Counted from the stretch's first letter, positions 17,390-27,188 are shown. The stretch: 64,000 nucleotides of DNA from Candidatus Acididesulfobacter guangdongensis (GCA_004195045.1 SGBC01000001.1:372001-436000), one strand, 5' to 3'. Numbers and translations: made by a program. Notes: a model not told the origin generated them from the letters alone.

Positions 17390-18136
17390 ATGACAAACGA
17401 TAATTCTATAAAAGGCAATATATTAGTAATAGACGATGAAATAGATCTTATAGAATTATTAAAATATAATCTCGCAAAAGACGGCTACAATATTCAATTT
17501 GCTTTAAACGGCTACGATGGCATACACTTCGCCGAATTAACAAAACCTGATTTAATTATCCTTGATTTAATGCTTCCTGATTTAACGGGATATGAGGTTT
17601 GCAAACGAATTAAAGCTAATAGCGTAATCAGCGCAATACCTATTATATTTTTATCCGCCAAGCAGGAAGAAGTGGACAAAATCCTTGGATTCGAAGCCGG
17701 CGGAGAAGACTATATGACAAAACCTTTTTCAGTAAATGAACTTATTGCAAGAATAAGAGCTATCTTTAAGAGAACATATATAAATACGTCAAATCGCCTG
17801 ATAGACATAGACAGCGGAAAGATATCAAAACAAAGTGAATTTAATTTTAAAAATATAACCGTCAATGTACCAAAGCATAGCGTAACAGTTAAAAATCATG
17901 AAATAAAACTGAGTCCTACCGAATTCAAACTGCTTGTATTTTTGATGACTTACGCAGGGGAAGTTTTTTCAAGAGAAAAATTATTGGACAATATATGGGG
18001 AAATGATTCATTCGTGGAACCAAGAACAGTAGATGTACATATACGCAGACTCCGCTCAAATATTGAGATAGACAAAACCGTTAAATTTATAGACACTGTA
18101 AGAGGCGCAGGTTATAGGTTTATCAACGAAGATTAA
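17390..18136 (+). CDS. OmpR/PhoB-family response regulator
   Basis: A 248-residue two-domain regulator. The receiver domain has acidic residues D15-D16, the phospho-acceptor D59 (LIILDLMLPD), the conserved Thr/Ser strand (IIFLSAK) and Lys in TKPFSVNE. The DNA-binding winged helix follows from about residue 150 (LSPTEFKLLVFL, then recognition region RTVDVHIRRLRSNI and VRGAGYRF). A linker of about 25 residues is longer than usual. No sensor kinase is adjacent; phoR-like partners are absent from the window. A strong promoter precedes it. PhoB, MtrA-like or other roles cannot be separated from sequence alone. Confidence 0.93.
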   Translation: MTNDNSIKGNILVIDDEIDLIELLKYNLAKDGYNIQFALNGYDGIHFAELTKPDLIILDLMLPDLTGYEVCKRIKANSVISAIPIIFLSAKQEEVDKILGFEAGGEDYMTKPFSVNELIARIRAIFKRTYINTSNRLIDIDSGKISKQSEFNFKNITVNVPKHSVTVKNHEIKLSPTEFKLLVFLMTYAGEVFSREKLLDNIWGNDSFVEPRTVDVHIRRLRSNIEIDKTVKFIDTVRGAGYRFINED

Positions 18137-18203
18137 TAATTTTTTTAGTTATGCGGAGTAAGTTAAAAATAAATATATCGAGATGTTAGCTATTATAATA
18201 TTG

Positions 18204-18848
18204 CTATTTAAATATTTTTACTTTTTTATCCGCAATTTTTATCTTTTCGCATGAAACCAATTCAATGGCTTTAATGTACATTTTATGCTCTAATTTGTGA
18301 ATTTTTTCTTCTAAAAGTTCAACGGTATCATTCTCCTCAATAATAACTGGTTCCTGAAGTATTATCGGACCTGAATCTATTGCCGGTATTACAAAATGTA
18401 TGGTAACGCCGGTTATTTTTACTCCGTAATCGAAAGCATCTTTAATAGCATTTTTTCCTTTAAAAGCAGGCAATAATGAAGGATGAATATTTATTATTTT
18501 ATTTAAATTTTTTAATACAAAATCATCGGATAATATCTTCATAAAACCTGCAAGTATAATATAATCAATTCTATATTCATCAACTATACCCGCCAATTCT
18601 TCTTCAAATGAAGCTCTTTCGGCTGCTTTGTTGAAAGGAATGCAGCATATCTTTATATCCTCGTTCATATTTTTTACTTTATTGAGTACCGGAGCGTCTC
18701 GGTTATTGCATACTAATGCCTTAATGCTGATATTGGATGATTTAGAATCGGATAAAGTATTTTTATTTGAAAAATGATTAATTATATTAACAGCATTTGT
18801 TCCGTTGCCTGAAGCGAGTATTATTATATTTTTATGAAAATTTTTCAT
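18204..18848 (-). CDS. purN: Phosphoribosylglycinamide formyltransferase (GAR transformylase)
   Basis: A 214-residue PurN that transfers formyl from 10-formyltetrahydrofolate to GAR, the third step of purine synthesis. IILASGNGTNAVNII binds the phosphate. The catalytic Asn-His-Asp set is visible as INIHPSLLPAFKG and the TGVTIHFV...DSGPII block. I chose the ATG (MKNFHKN) because the upstream extension of 17 codons begins with TTG and is Asn/Lys-rich, unlike the family; neither start has a clear ribosome site. It follows purM on the same strand, the usual purMN pairing. Confidence 0.92.
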   Translation of the reverse strand: MKNFHKNIIILASGNGTNAVNIINHFSNKNTLSDSKSSNISIKALVCNNRDAPVLNKVKNMNEDIKICCIPFNKAAERASFEEELAGIVDEYRIDYIILAGFMKILSDDFVLKNLNKIINIHPSLLPAFKGKNAIKDAFDYGVKITGVTIHFVIPAIDSGPIILQEPVIIEENDTVELLEEKIHKLEHKMYIKAIELVSCEKIKIADKKVKIFK

Positions 18849-18911
18849 ATTTTTACTTTTATTTTTATTTTTAATAAAATTTAATTTCTTCCATTGCAAT
18901 ATTTTTTTATT

Positions 18912-20003
18912 TTAAATAAATTTTACTTTAATATCTGTTCCTATGCGGTCAGACTTAACTATGTTCCCTATTTTAAATGATTTGTATAGTTTTTTATTTC
19001 TGTTATCTGTAAAATTCAACTTATTAAAATTATTGATAAAGTTAATAACTTCATCTTCAAAATCTTTATTAACGACTATTATCATACCTATTCCGCAATT
19101 AAAAACTTTATAGAATTCATCTTCCTCTATTTTTCCGTTTTCTTTAAGTATATTAAAAATCTCAGGCAGCTGCCAGGAATTTTTATCAATTTCGGCTATT
19201 ACCCCCTCCGGTACAATCCTTGCCAGATTTTCAGGAATACCTCCTCCGGTAATATGCGCTACGCCCTTAATATTCAGTCTTCCTTCAAATTTTTCTACCA
19301 ATTTGCCGACAAGACCCGAGTATATAATAGTCGGTTCCAATAAAGCATCCGCCAGCGTTGTGCCGTCGCTTAAAAATTTATCGTCAATACTTAAAGACAT
19401 CAAATCAAATACTATCTTACGCGCTAAGGAATAGCCGTTTGAATGCAAACCGCTCGAAGCAATGCCTATAATAGAATCACCTTCTTTAATGTTAAGACCG
19501 TTTATAACTGAATTTTTGTCAACTATACCCACGGCAAATCCCGCAAGATCATACTCGTTATTTTTATAAAAAGAAGGCATTTCTGCCATTTCTCCGCCTA
19601 TTAAAGAACAACCCGCAATTTTGCATCCTTCCGCAATACCTGTAATAATTTCTTTTATAGCCGCAGGATTTAATTTAGAGGTAGAAATATAATCTAAGAA
19701 AAAAAGCGGTTCTGCTCCAAGACAAGCTATATCATTAACACTCATAGCTACAAGGTCAAGCCCTATTGTATCATGCTTGTTTGCGTCAAAAGCTATTTTC
19801 AGTTTTGTCCCCACACCGTCGGTTCCTGATACTAAAATGGGCTCTTTATATTTTAAAATTAAGTTGGCGAGGGAAAATAGAGAGCCGAATGACCCAAAAT
19901 TATCCACAACTTCATCCCTGAAAGTACTTTTTACTATATTTGATATTGAATTAACCGCAATTTTTCCGGCTTCTATGTCCACGCCTGCATTTTTATAATC
20001 CAT
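18912..20003 (-). CDS. purM: Phosphoribosylformylglycinamidine cyclo-ligase (AIR synthetase)
   Basis: Full length at 363 residues. It closes the imidazole ring to form AIR using ATP, step five of purine synthesis. Marks are YKNAGVDIEAG at the N-terminus, VSGTDGVGTKLKIAF, CLGAEPLFFLDYIS, LIGGEMAEMPSFY and ASSGLHSNGYSLAR, plus the late HITGGGIPENLAR. All are intact. The ATG follows an AAGGAT ribosome site. It lies upstream of purN and about 160 AT-rich bases after ftsY on the same strand. Confidence 0.97.
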   Translation of the reverse strand: MDYKNAGVDIEAGKIAVNSISNIVKSTFRDEVVDNFGSFGSLFSLANLILKYKEPILVSGTDGVGTKLKIAFDANKHDTIGLDLVAMSVNDIACLGAEPLFFLDYISTSKLNPAAIKEIITGIAEGCKIAGCSLIGGEMAEMPSFYKNNEYDLAGFAVGIVDKNSVINGLNIKEGDSIIGIASSGLHSNGYSLARKIVFDLMSLSIDDKFLSDGTTLADALLEPTIIYSGLVGKLVEKFEGRLNIKGVAHITGGGIPENLARIVPEGVIAEIDKNSWQLPEIFNILKENGKIEEDEFYKVFNCGIGMIIVVNKDFEDEVINFINNFNKLNFTDNRNKKLYKSFKIGNIVKSDRIGTDIKVKFI

Positions 20004-20161
20004 TATTATTAATATCCTTAAGAATTAAAATTAATTTTGATAAAATTTTATCTTTGTAATAGTGCAATTTTTAAAAATAAACCGCTATTTATTTTTTTAA
20101 ATATAATATAAAAATTAAACTATAAAAGCAAATCTAAATATATAAAAAATTATAAAAAAAT

Positions 20162-21073
20162 CTAAAAAATATTATCAACAAACATTTCAGATGAAAACTC
20201 GGATATATCGTCTATTGTTTCACCGGTTCCTATAAACCTTACAGGAAGGTCTAATTTTGAAATTGCATCTATGATTATACCGCCCTTTGCAGAACCGTCA
20301 AGCTTGGTTATTATTATACCTGAAACATCAATTAATTTTTTAAACTGTTCTATCTGCGCAATAGAATTTTGTCCTAAACTTGCATCTATAACTATAATAG
20401 TCTCTTGCGGCGGAATTCCGGCAGCTTTAGAAATAGTTCTTTTAATTTTAGCAAGCTCATCCATCAAATGTTTTTTATTATGAAGCCTTCCGGCCGTATC
20501 AACTAATAAGACATCAAAATCCTTTTCTTTAAGCATTATAGATGCGTCATGCGCCACCGAAGCAGGGTCCTGATTTTCTTTCCCGACTACTACCGGAATA
20601 CCTGTTTTTTTTCCCCATATTTCCATCTGTTCTGTACCTGCCGCTCTAAATGTATCGCAAGCCGCAATTAAAACATTTCTTCCTTCATTCTTATAAAAAT
20701 TCGCCAACTTTCCGACAGTCGTTGTTTTGCCTGCGCCGTTTACTCCGACAATTAAGAATATTGTTTTTTTATTATTAAAATCAATAGGGGAAAAATCTTT
20801 AGATATTTTATCCTTAACGACTTTCTTCAAGGCACTCTGAATCTTATCTGGATTCAATTCTTTTTCTTTTGCAACCGTTTTTCTTAAATCTTCTATTATT
20901 TCGCTTGATGCTTCAAAAGAAATATCTGATGTTATTAAAACTTCTTCTATTTTTTCTATATAATTATCATCAAGTTTTGAGGAACTGAATATAGCATTTA
21001 TCTTTTCAGAAATATTATTTTTAGTTTTTTTTAACGCCTGACTAAAATTTTTAAATTTATCAAAAATTTTCAT
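20162..21073 (-). CDS. ftsY: Signal recognition particle receptor FtsY
   Basis: A 303-residue SRP-type GTPase that docks ribosome-SRP complexes at the membrane. It consists of the N helical bundle and G domain only: P-loop VGVNGAGKTTTVGKLA, insertion-box DTFRAAGTEQ, DTAGRLHNK, TKLDGSAKGG and the closing FIGTGE. The acidic A domain found in E. coli is essentially missing, as in many other bacteria. The N-terminal phenylalanine-rich helix (KIFDKFKNF) may serve as the membrane contact. A good GGAG site precedes the ATG. It lies 87 bases after smc. Confidence 0.96.
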   Translation of the reverse strand: MKIFDKFKNFSQALKKTKNNISEKINAIFSSSKLDDNYIEKIEEVLITSDISFEASSEIIEDLRKTVAKEKELNPDKIQSALKKVVKDKISKDFSPIDFNNKKTIFLIVGVNGAGKTTTVGKLANFYKNEGRNVLIAACDTFRAAGTEQMEIWGKKTGIPVVVGKENQDPASVAHDASIMLKEKDFDVLLVDTAGRLHNKKHLMDELAKIKRTISKAAGIPPQETIIVIDASLGQNSIAQIEQFKKLIDVSGIIITKLDGSAKGGIIIDAISKLDLPVRFIGTGETIDDISEFSSEMFVDNIF

Positions 21074-21160
21074 TTTTGAAAACTCCTTTTTAATATAAGT
21101 TTAACTATACCTGCTATGCTTACTTATTATATAATGAACGGTTCAATTTTCTTTAATTAT

Positions 21161-24100
21161 TTAATTAATAGTTACGGAAACAACCTTGGAAATACCGGGT
21201 TCTTTAGCCGTAATTCCAAAAATATAATTGCCTATTTCCATAGTTTTTTTATTGTGCGTAACAATAATAATCTGCGATGAATTAGAAACTTCTTTTATTA
21301 ATTTATTAAATCTGGCATTATTTGCATCGTCTAACGGTGCGTCAACTTCATCTATAACACAGAACGGACTTTTTTTTACCAGAAAAATAGCAAAAATAAG
21401 GCTGACCGTAACTAGTACTTTTTCACCCTGTGACAGAAGGTTAAGCCCCGATAATTTCTTCCCCGGTATCTGCACATTTATTTCTATACCTGCAGCATCT
21501 TCCGCACTGCCGCTGTTTATATCGGAATATGACGTGATATTGTCCGATAAAAAATGTTCGCTGTTCATATTGCCTGCTGCGGCGGCGGCAGGCGAACTTT
21601 TATGCCTTACGCTTACGATATCGGTATGCCCTCCGCCAAATAGGTAATTAAAAAGTTCATTAAATTTTTCTTTAAATTTAGTCATATCGGAATTAAATTT
21701 TTCTCTTGAAACAGTATCTAATTTTTTTATTATATCTTCTAATGATTTTATTGATTCATTTAAATCATTATTTTGCGACGATAGAAAGCTAAGTCTGTTT
21801 AATACCTCTGCATACTCTTCGGATGCGTTCATATTAATATTACCTGCGCCGTCTATTTCATTTTTAAGTTTAATAATAGTTTTTTTAAGCTCAGAATCAT
21901 TGATATCGTAAAATTTATCGCCTGTTTCTTTAAATATACCGATATATTTTTCGGTTTCCCCGTCTGTAAAACCGTAAACATTTAGTTCATTAAGTTTTTC
22001 TTCAAACATTTGAATATATGTCAACGCATTCTCTCTTTTCTTTTCATTATCATTTTTTTCGCGTCTTAATTTTTCTGAAATTAAATTTTTTTCTTCAATA
22101 GTAATTTTTATTTTTTCTAAATCAGAATCAAGCTGTTTGATATCATCGCTGATTTTAATTAATTTTATATTAAGCTCATCAATCTTGTTTTTTTTAGCAA
22201 AAATGTTTTCTTTAATTGCTTCGGCGGTTTTATTTAAATCATCTATTTCGTTTTTTATCTTATTATACCTGAAAATTCCGCTTTTAATACTTGATTCAAT
22301 ATTTTTTATTTCTTTATCAAGGTATAGCAGATTATTTTGGGACGACGACAATTCAATCCTTAATTTTACCTCTTGTTCTTTTATTTCCTCATATTCGTCT
22401 TCATAAACTATTAATTTTTTGTCAAGTCCTTTTTTTTGGATATTCTGCTCAGATAAAATTACTTCTAAATTTTCCAACTCATGACGGGATTGCTCAGTTT
22501 CATCTTCAAGCTTATTTTTATCTGCCTTGATATTTTCCAGTTCTTTTTTAAGAATATTTAATCTTTCTTTAGATTTAATGATACGTCCGTTTATATGTTT
22601 TATATCGTTTTCTTCAGTTATCTTCAGGATTTTATTAGACTGAACGGCGACTTTAATGTTTTCCGTCTCTTTATTTATTTCTTTTATGATATTTTCTTTA
22701 ATTAAAATTTCGGCTGTTTTTTGATTAAGAACATATTCCGCCGCGGAAATATCTGCTTTTAATTTCGCTAATTTATTTTTATTTAACAAAATATTTTCGT
22801 CTTCAGTTTTTTTATCCTTTCCCGCCTTAATAAAACCGGATGATAAAAAGATAGTTCCGTCGTGCGAAACAATATTAATTTCCGGAAAACAACCTTTATT
22901 TTTTATATAATCAAAAACTAAATCGGTATTCTCTGCGTAATAAAAATCGACGGCCAACTTTTCAATTATTGCATTGTCAAATATTGAATCAAATCCGGCA
23001 TCGTCTTCATTTTTTTTATTTTTGCTATCATTGTTATTTCTATTGTCTTTATTTTCCGCAGCTGACGTATTGCTTCCGCTGCTATTATTATTGTCATCGC
23101 TTATATTGTCATTACGTTTCTCAAGAAAATTTATTTTAATTTTATCTTTTAGCGGAAGCAGTTTTAAGCTGTCTATTAAATTTTTAATTTTACATCCTTC
23201 ACCGTCCGCATAGCAACGAACGTCATCACTATTGTTAATGCCGGCGAATTTATTATTGTTGACGGCATTCTTTAATACATATAATTTAGCTGATCCGGAG
23301 TCGTTTAAATTTAAATATGTCGCCGCATTTTTTGCATCTTCAATATCTGCAATTAATATTGTTTCTAATTTATCCCCTGCCGCTTCCCATATTATTTTTT
23401 CATATCCGTCTGAAACTTCCAAAATATCGCCTAAACTTCCCAATATATTAAATTCGTCTGATTTATCTAAAAGTTTTTTTGAACCCTCGGAAAAACCTTC
23501 ATGCTGTTCTAAAAACTCTAATAATCTTGATTTATGCGATTTTAATTCTATCAATTCTTTTTCATATTTACCGTACACGCTTCTTAATTCTTCTATCTGT
23601 TTGACGGCTGCGCCCAATTCTTCATTCTTTAATCTTAATTTGTTTTCTAATTCATTTAATGTACATGTTATGCTATCTACTAAATTATTTTTTGAGCCCA
23701 GCAAATCCTCGTCGCCGGCTATTTCTTGTTTAACCTTATCTATTAACTGTTCGGAATTTGAAATCCTCGAATAATAAGCAGTAATATTCTTTTGATTAAA
23801 CGCTTTTTTATTGTTTAACATCTGAGAGCGCTCGACGGTCTTTAAAATATCATCGTTCAGGATTTCAATCTCATTTTTTATTTCTTCCGTATATTTTTTC
23901 TTTTGCTTTATTTCATTGTTTATAGATGAAGCCGCTTCTTGATTTTTTTTAAATGCCGATTCGGATTCCTCTTTTTTATATTTTAAATCTTCCAATTTTA
24001 AAATATTTCTGCTTTTAAAGGTTTCGCTTTCCTTTAATTCATTTTCTTTCTTTATTTTTTCTGTGTTTAACATTACTAATTTTTCTTCGGCATACTTTAT

Positions 24101-25021
24101 GTCGGAATTTATTCCGGATATTTCTATAATAAGCTTATTTTTACTATCGGTCTGCAATTTAAATTTTTCATTAAGTTCATTGAAATAGGTTTTTTCATTT
24201 ATTATTAAATTTTCGTTTAAAATTAATTGACTATCAAGATTTTGAATATCTGCATTAAATTTTTCGACAGCTTTTTTATTTTCATCTATAGATGAAATTG
24301 CTTTACTTCTTGCCCTGTCGTATAAAATAAATTCGCAATATCTTTTTTCTTCGCTTATTTTCTTAAACCTTTCCAGTTCTTCCGATTGGGTCTTTAAGAC
24401 CTTTTCTTGTTTTTCAACCTCACCGTAAATATCTTGAATCCGGGCTAAATTTGCATTTGTATTCTCTAATTTTCTTAATGCAATTTTTTTCTGGTTCTTA
24501 AATTTTATAACTCCCGATGCTTCCTCAAAAAGCAGTCTCATCTCTTCAGGTTTATAATTTAGTATAGAACTTATCTTGAGAGGGTCTAGAATAGAATAAA
24601 ATTTGAATGATATTCCGCTTTCAATAAAAAAATTGACATACTCCCTATATGGCACAATAATGCCGTTCAGCCTATATTCGCTTTCTCCGTCTTTATAATG
24701 CCTTCTTTCCGCTGCAATTTCCGGAAAATCTTTATACCTGAAATCAATTTCGCCATCGTTCAAAAATACACCTTTTGCAACTGCTACAGTAGATGCTTTT
24801 TTTGATTTTGAAGCCGAACCGTTAAATACAAGTTCGTTCATATTCTTAAGCCGCAATTCTTTTAAATTTTGCTCTCCTGCGATAAACCTGACAGCATCAA
24901 CGATATTGCTCTTGCCGCAGCCGTTAGGCCCCACAATGACGCTAATCTTTTCATCAAACTGTATTTTAACTTTATCCGGAAAAGTTTTAAATCCTTGCAG
25001 TTCAATATATTTAAGTTTCAT
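21161..25021 (-). CDS. smc: Chromosome segregation ATPase SMC
   Basis: A 1286-residue SMC: N-terminal head with Walker A at 31-38 (GPNGCGKS), coiled coil to about 510, hinge, return coiled coil, and C-terminal head with signature near residue 1196 and Walker B (FCVIDEVDAPLDD). It forms a dimer that organises DNA with ScpA/ScpB. Three oddities: the signature reads LSQGEK instead of LSGGEK; a low-complexity Asn/Asp/Lys/Ser insertion of about 50 residues sits in the hinge (about 627-678); and an Ala/Ser-rich insert (about 1138-1180) precedes the signature. The total is about 100 residues over the usual length. It lies between rsmE and ftsY, probably cotranscribed. Confidence 0.95.
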   Translation of the reverse strand: MKLKYIELQGFKTFPDKVKIQFDEKISVIVGPNGCGKSNIVDAVRFIAGEQNLKELRLKNMNELVFNGSASKSKKASTVAVAKGVFLNDGEIDFRYKDFPEIAAERRHYKDGESEYRLNGIIVPYREYVNFFIESGISFKFYSILDPLKISSILNYKPEEMRLLFEEASGVIKFKNQKKIALRKLENTNANLARIQDIYGEVEKQEKVLKTQSEELERFKKISEEKRYCEFILYDRARSKAISSIDENKKAVEKFNADIQNLDSQLILNENLIINEKTYFNELNEKFKLQTDSKNKLIIEISGINSDIKYAEEKLVMLNTEKIKKENELKESETFKSRNILKLEDLKYKKEESESAFKKNQEAASSINNEIKQKKKYTEEIKNEIEILNDDILKTVERSQMLNNKKAFNQKNITAYYSRISNSEQLIDKVKQEIAGDEDLLGSKNNLVDSITCTLNELENKLRLKNEELGAAVKQIEELRSVYGKYEKELIELKSHKSRLLEFLEQHEGFSEGSKKLLDKSDEFNILGSLGDILEVSDGYEKIIWEAAGDKLETILIADIEDAKNAATYLNLNDSGSAKLYVLKNAVNNNKFAGINNSDDVRCYADGEGCKIKNLIDSLKLLPLKDKIKINFLEKRNDNISDDNNNSSGSNTSAAENKDNRNNNDSKNKKNEDDAGFDSIFDNAIIEKLAVDFYYAENTDLVFDYIKNKGCFPEINIVSHDGTIFLSSGFIKAGKDKKTEDENILLNKNKLAKLKADISAAEYVLNQKTAEILIKENIIKEINKETENIKVAVQSNKILKITEENDIKHINGRIIKSKERLNILKKELENIKADKNKLEDETEQSRHELENLEVILSEQNIQKKGLDKKLIVYEDEYEEIKEQEVKLRIELSSSQNNLLYLDKEIKNIESSIKSGIFRYNKIKNEIDDLNKTAEAIKENIFAKKNKIDELNIKLIKISDDIKQLDSDLEKIKITIEEKNLISEKLRREKNDNEKKRENALTYIQMFEEKLNELNVYGFTDGETEKYIGIFKETGDKFYDINDSELKKTIIKLKNEIDGAGNINMNASEEYAEVLNRLSFLSSQNNDLNESIKSLEDIIKKLDTVSREKFNSDMTKFKEKFNELFNYLFGGGHTDIVSVRHKSSPAAAAAGNMNSEHFLSDNITSYSDINSGSAEDAAGIEINVQIPGKKLSGLNLLSQGEKVLVTVSLIFAIFLVKKSPFCVIDEVDAPLDDANNARFNKLIKEVSNSSQIIIVTHNKKTMEIGNYIFGITAKEPGISKVVSVTIN

Positions 25022-25048
25022 TATAAATTTATTAATAATTAAACTATG

Positions 25049-25816
25049 CTACGCAAAAAAACAAACAAGCGCCGAAGCGGAAAATATAGCGGCGCTGAAA
25101 GAACTCATTACATAGTCTGTTAATTTTACGAGGGTAAATGAATTTTCTTCAGCCAATTTTAATTCTTCATCGGAAAAATCCCCTTCTGGACCTATAAACA
25201 TGGCAATTTCTAAAGCGTTATTGCGTTCTTTATTAATACCGCTGCTATCTGATGATAAATACTGCAGCAAATAATTTTTTAAAAATTTATTTGAAGATAC
25301 AGCGCCTATAAGTTTGATATCAAACGTTGCGCATAGAGAAAGCGCCTCTTTAAAACTAACGGGAGACTCTACTTCCGTCATTTTGTTTCTTCCTGACAAT
25401 ATCATTGATGATGCGGAAATTTTTTTCCATCTGTCTAACTTGCTTGAAAGATTTGCGCTGTCAAGATGCCTCTCACATCTTTCTGTAATAATCGGATATA
25501 TTGAATAAATATCTAATTCGGCAATCTTTGCAATCATAATGTCCATTAAATTTGAAGCAATGAGCGGTAAAAAAAGATGAATTTTGACAGATTTTTCCTT
25601 AAAATATTTTATGGATAAAATTTTGACCCTAAGGTTTTTTTTTGAGATATAACTTATAATTCCGTTATATGACGCTCCTGATCCGTCATATAGTTCAATC
25701 TCGGAAGCGCTCTCCAACCTTAACGCCCTAACATGATTTAATATTACAGGCAAATCTACTTCATTGCCTATTAAACCCTCCGATAAAATATCTGAAACAT
25801 AAAATCTATTGTGCAT
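25049..25816 (-). CDS. rsmE: RsmE-like 16S rRNA (uracil-N3) methyltransferase, divergent C-terminus
   Basis: A 255-residue SPOUT-fold protein. The N-terminus starts MHNRFYVSDI as in RsmE. The PUA-like part (ALRLESASEIELYDGSG) and the SAM-knot segment IGPEGDFSDEELKLA are recognisable. RsmE methylates U1498 of 16S rRNA. The usual final motif (LGxRILRxETA) is replaced by LTDYVMSSFSAA, losing the conserved Arg and Glu residues. The protein may therefore have altered activity or may be decaying. No frameshift is needed to explain it. It lies 27 bases upstream of smc on the same strand, so read-through transcription is likely. Confidence 0.75.
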   Translation of the reverse strand: MHNRFYVSDILSEGLIGNEVDLPVILNHVRALRLESASEIELYDGSGASYNGIISYISKKNLRVKILSIKYFKEKSVKIHLFLPLIASNLMDIMIAKIAELDIYSIYPIITERCERHLDSANLSSKLDRWKKISASSMILSGRNKMTEVESPVSFKEALSLCATFDIKLIGAVSSNKFLKNYLLQYLSSDSSGINKERNNALEIAMFIGPEGDFSDEELKLAEENSFTLVKLTDYVMSSFSAAIFSASALVCFFA

Positions 25817-25836
25817 TATATTTTGAATAAGATTAT

Positions 25837-26400
25837 TTAAATTTTTATAAATTTGATATAACGCCCCAACAAATCGCTATCCTTTTCATTTTCGGCGATA
25901 ATAAAAGAATTGCCGGTAATAATATTTTTGTAGTCTACAATATCCTTTTCATTAATTTCAAATTTAGGTTCTTTAATCGATAAAACACCGCTATTTTTAA
26001 GAACTCTGTAAAATTCTTTGACAGCTTTCTCTTTTTCTTTAATTTCATGAAACGAGTAGTAAAGAAATACTAAATCAATCTCATTATTTTTAATTGATTT
26101 TAAATCAGCTGCGTCTTCGGTTCTAAAACTTACATTGCTTAAAAAAGAATATTTTATTAACGCCTTATCTATCATTTTTTCCTGAATATCTATAGACACT
26201 ACGAAACCTTTAGCGCCGACGGATTTTGAAAGATAATGCGTTATAAAACCATTAGCCGCACCGACTTCAAGGACCTTCATTCCCGGTTTTACACCCATTA
26301 ATCTTATTTTTTTTTCAGGATTTTCAATAAATTTTCTGGCTGGATTGTCTAAAATAAACGAAAATAATGGATTGAACAGCGGATATGTTTTTAATTTCAT
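25837..26400 (-). CDS. Class I SAM-dependent methyltransferase
   Basis: A 187-residue single-domain enzyme. Motif I reads VLEVGAANGFITHYL, with the Asp of motif II in VVSIDIQEKMI and a UbiE-like motif III (LVFLYYSFHEIKEKE) followed by KNSGVLSIKEPKF. The unusual GAANG in place of GxGxG still fits a SAM loop. The N-terminal stretch (YPLFNPLFSFILDNPARKFI) resembles methyltransferases that act on membrane lipids or quinones. The substrate is unknown. It starts 57 bases after the DUF502 gene and ends 21 bases before rsmE, so all belong to one minus-strand run. Confidence 0.78.
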   Translation of the reverse strand: MKLKTYPLFNPLFSFILDNPARKFIENPEKKIRLMGVKPGMKVLEVGAANGFITHYLSKSVGAKGFVVSIDIQEKMIDKALIKYSFLSNVSFRTEDAADLKSIKNNEIDLVFLYYSFHEIKEKEKAVKEFYRVLKNSGVLSIKEPKFEINEKDIVDYKNIITGNSFIIAENEKDSDLLGRYIKFIKI

Positions 26401-26456
26401 AAATTTTGATTTTTTTTATTTTTTATATATTAATTTATATAGTTATCAGCTGCGTT

Positions 26457-27062
26457 TTATATTTCAATGAAATTAGGAAAAGAAATGCCGGCGGACAATA
26501 TAATCTGTATGCCGTTTTCTATGGTAATATTGGTCTCTATAATATCTTCTTTCTTTGCAATCATATTAAAACCTATATAAAGATGATTAGTCGGTATATA
26601 AACTACATAATATAAATCACTGTTTTCTTTTGTTCCAATACTTGTTTCAGAGGTTAAAAATCCATATACAAACTTGTTATTTTGATATCTTACCAGAATA
26701 AATTTTTTAAACGATGCCTTATCGGAAGAAAATATATCAACCCATTGTTTAGTAGATTTATATAAAAGATTTACAAGCGGAATTTTTAAAATTCCTTTCT
26801 CAAAAAAATCTATGACATTTTTCCCTATTACATTCGTAACAAGAAAACCAAAAATAAATATAATTATAATAAACGGAATTAAACCTATATCCGGTATATA
26901 TACATGAAAATAATGGTCAACAACTAATGAAAACGGATTAAACAATTTATTGATTTCCTCGAGAAGCCACTTGATGACAAATATTATTACCAAAAGAGGA
27001 ATAATAATGGTCAGCCCTGCCAGAAATCGTCTTTTTAGATTAACGCTAAATTTTGAACTCAT
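26457..27062 (-). CDS. DUF502 family membrane protein
   Basis: A 201-residue protein with two N-terminal membrane helices (LAGLTIIIPLLVIIFVIKWL and LIPFIIIIFIFGFLVTNVIG) and a C-terminal soluble domain. The conserved DUF502 pattern is clear: a basic RRFLAGL start, IPDIGL before helix 2, and IPLVNLLYKSTKQ after it. The family is widespread in bacteria and of unknown function. The start ATG has no strong ribosome site. A long bidirectional terminator lies upstream and separates it from the cytochrome gene, so this gene probably has its own promoter. Confidence 0.85.
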   Translation of the reverse strand: MSSKFSVNLKRRFLAGLTIIIPLLVIIFVIKWLLEEINKLFNPFSLVVDHYFHVYIPDIGLIPFIIIIFIFGFLVTNVIGKNVIDFFEKGILKIPLVNLLYKSTKQWVDIFSSDKASFKKFILVRYQNNKFVYGFLTSETSIGTKENSDLYYVVYIPTNHLYIGFNMIAKKEDIIETNITIENGIQIILSAGISFPNFIEI

Positions 27063-27188
27063 AAATTAATGCCCATCGTATTTCTGTATTTATTTTTGTT
27101 TTAGTTTAGTAAAGCAATACAAATGTTATTTGTTTTTGTTTGATGTTATGCTTCAATTATTTAAATTTATTACATAAATATAAATATA

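Noticed and set aside
18187-18206. Near-palindrome TAGCTATTATAATATTGCTA between the PhoB-like gene and purN
   Set aside because: Almost all A/T, one mismatch, no loop and it overlaps the purN stop; too weak to call a terminator.
21228-21647. Long antisense open frame within smc
   Set aside because: Opposite strand of a highly conserved ATPase head; composition and lack of a ribosome site show it is a shadow.
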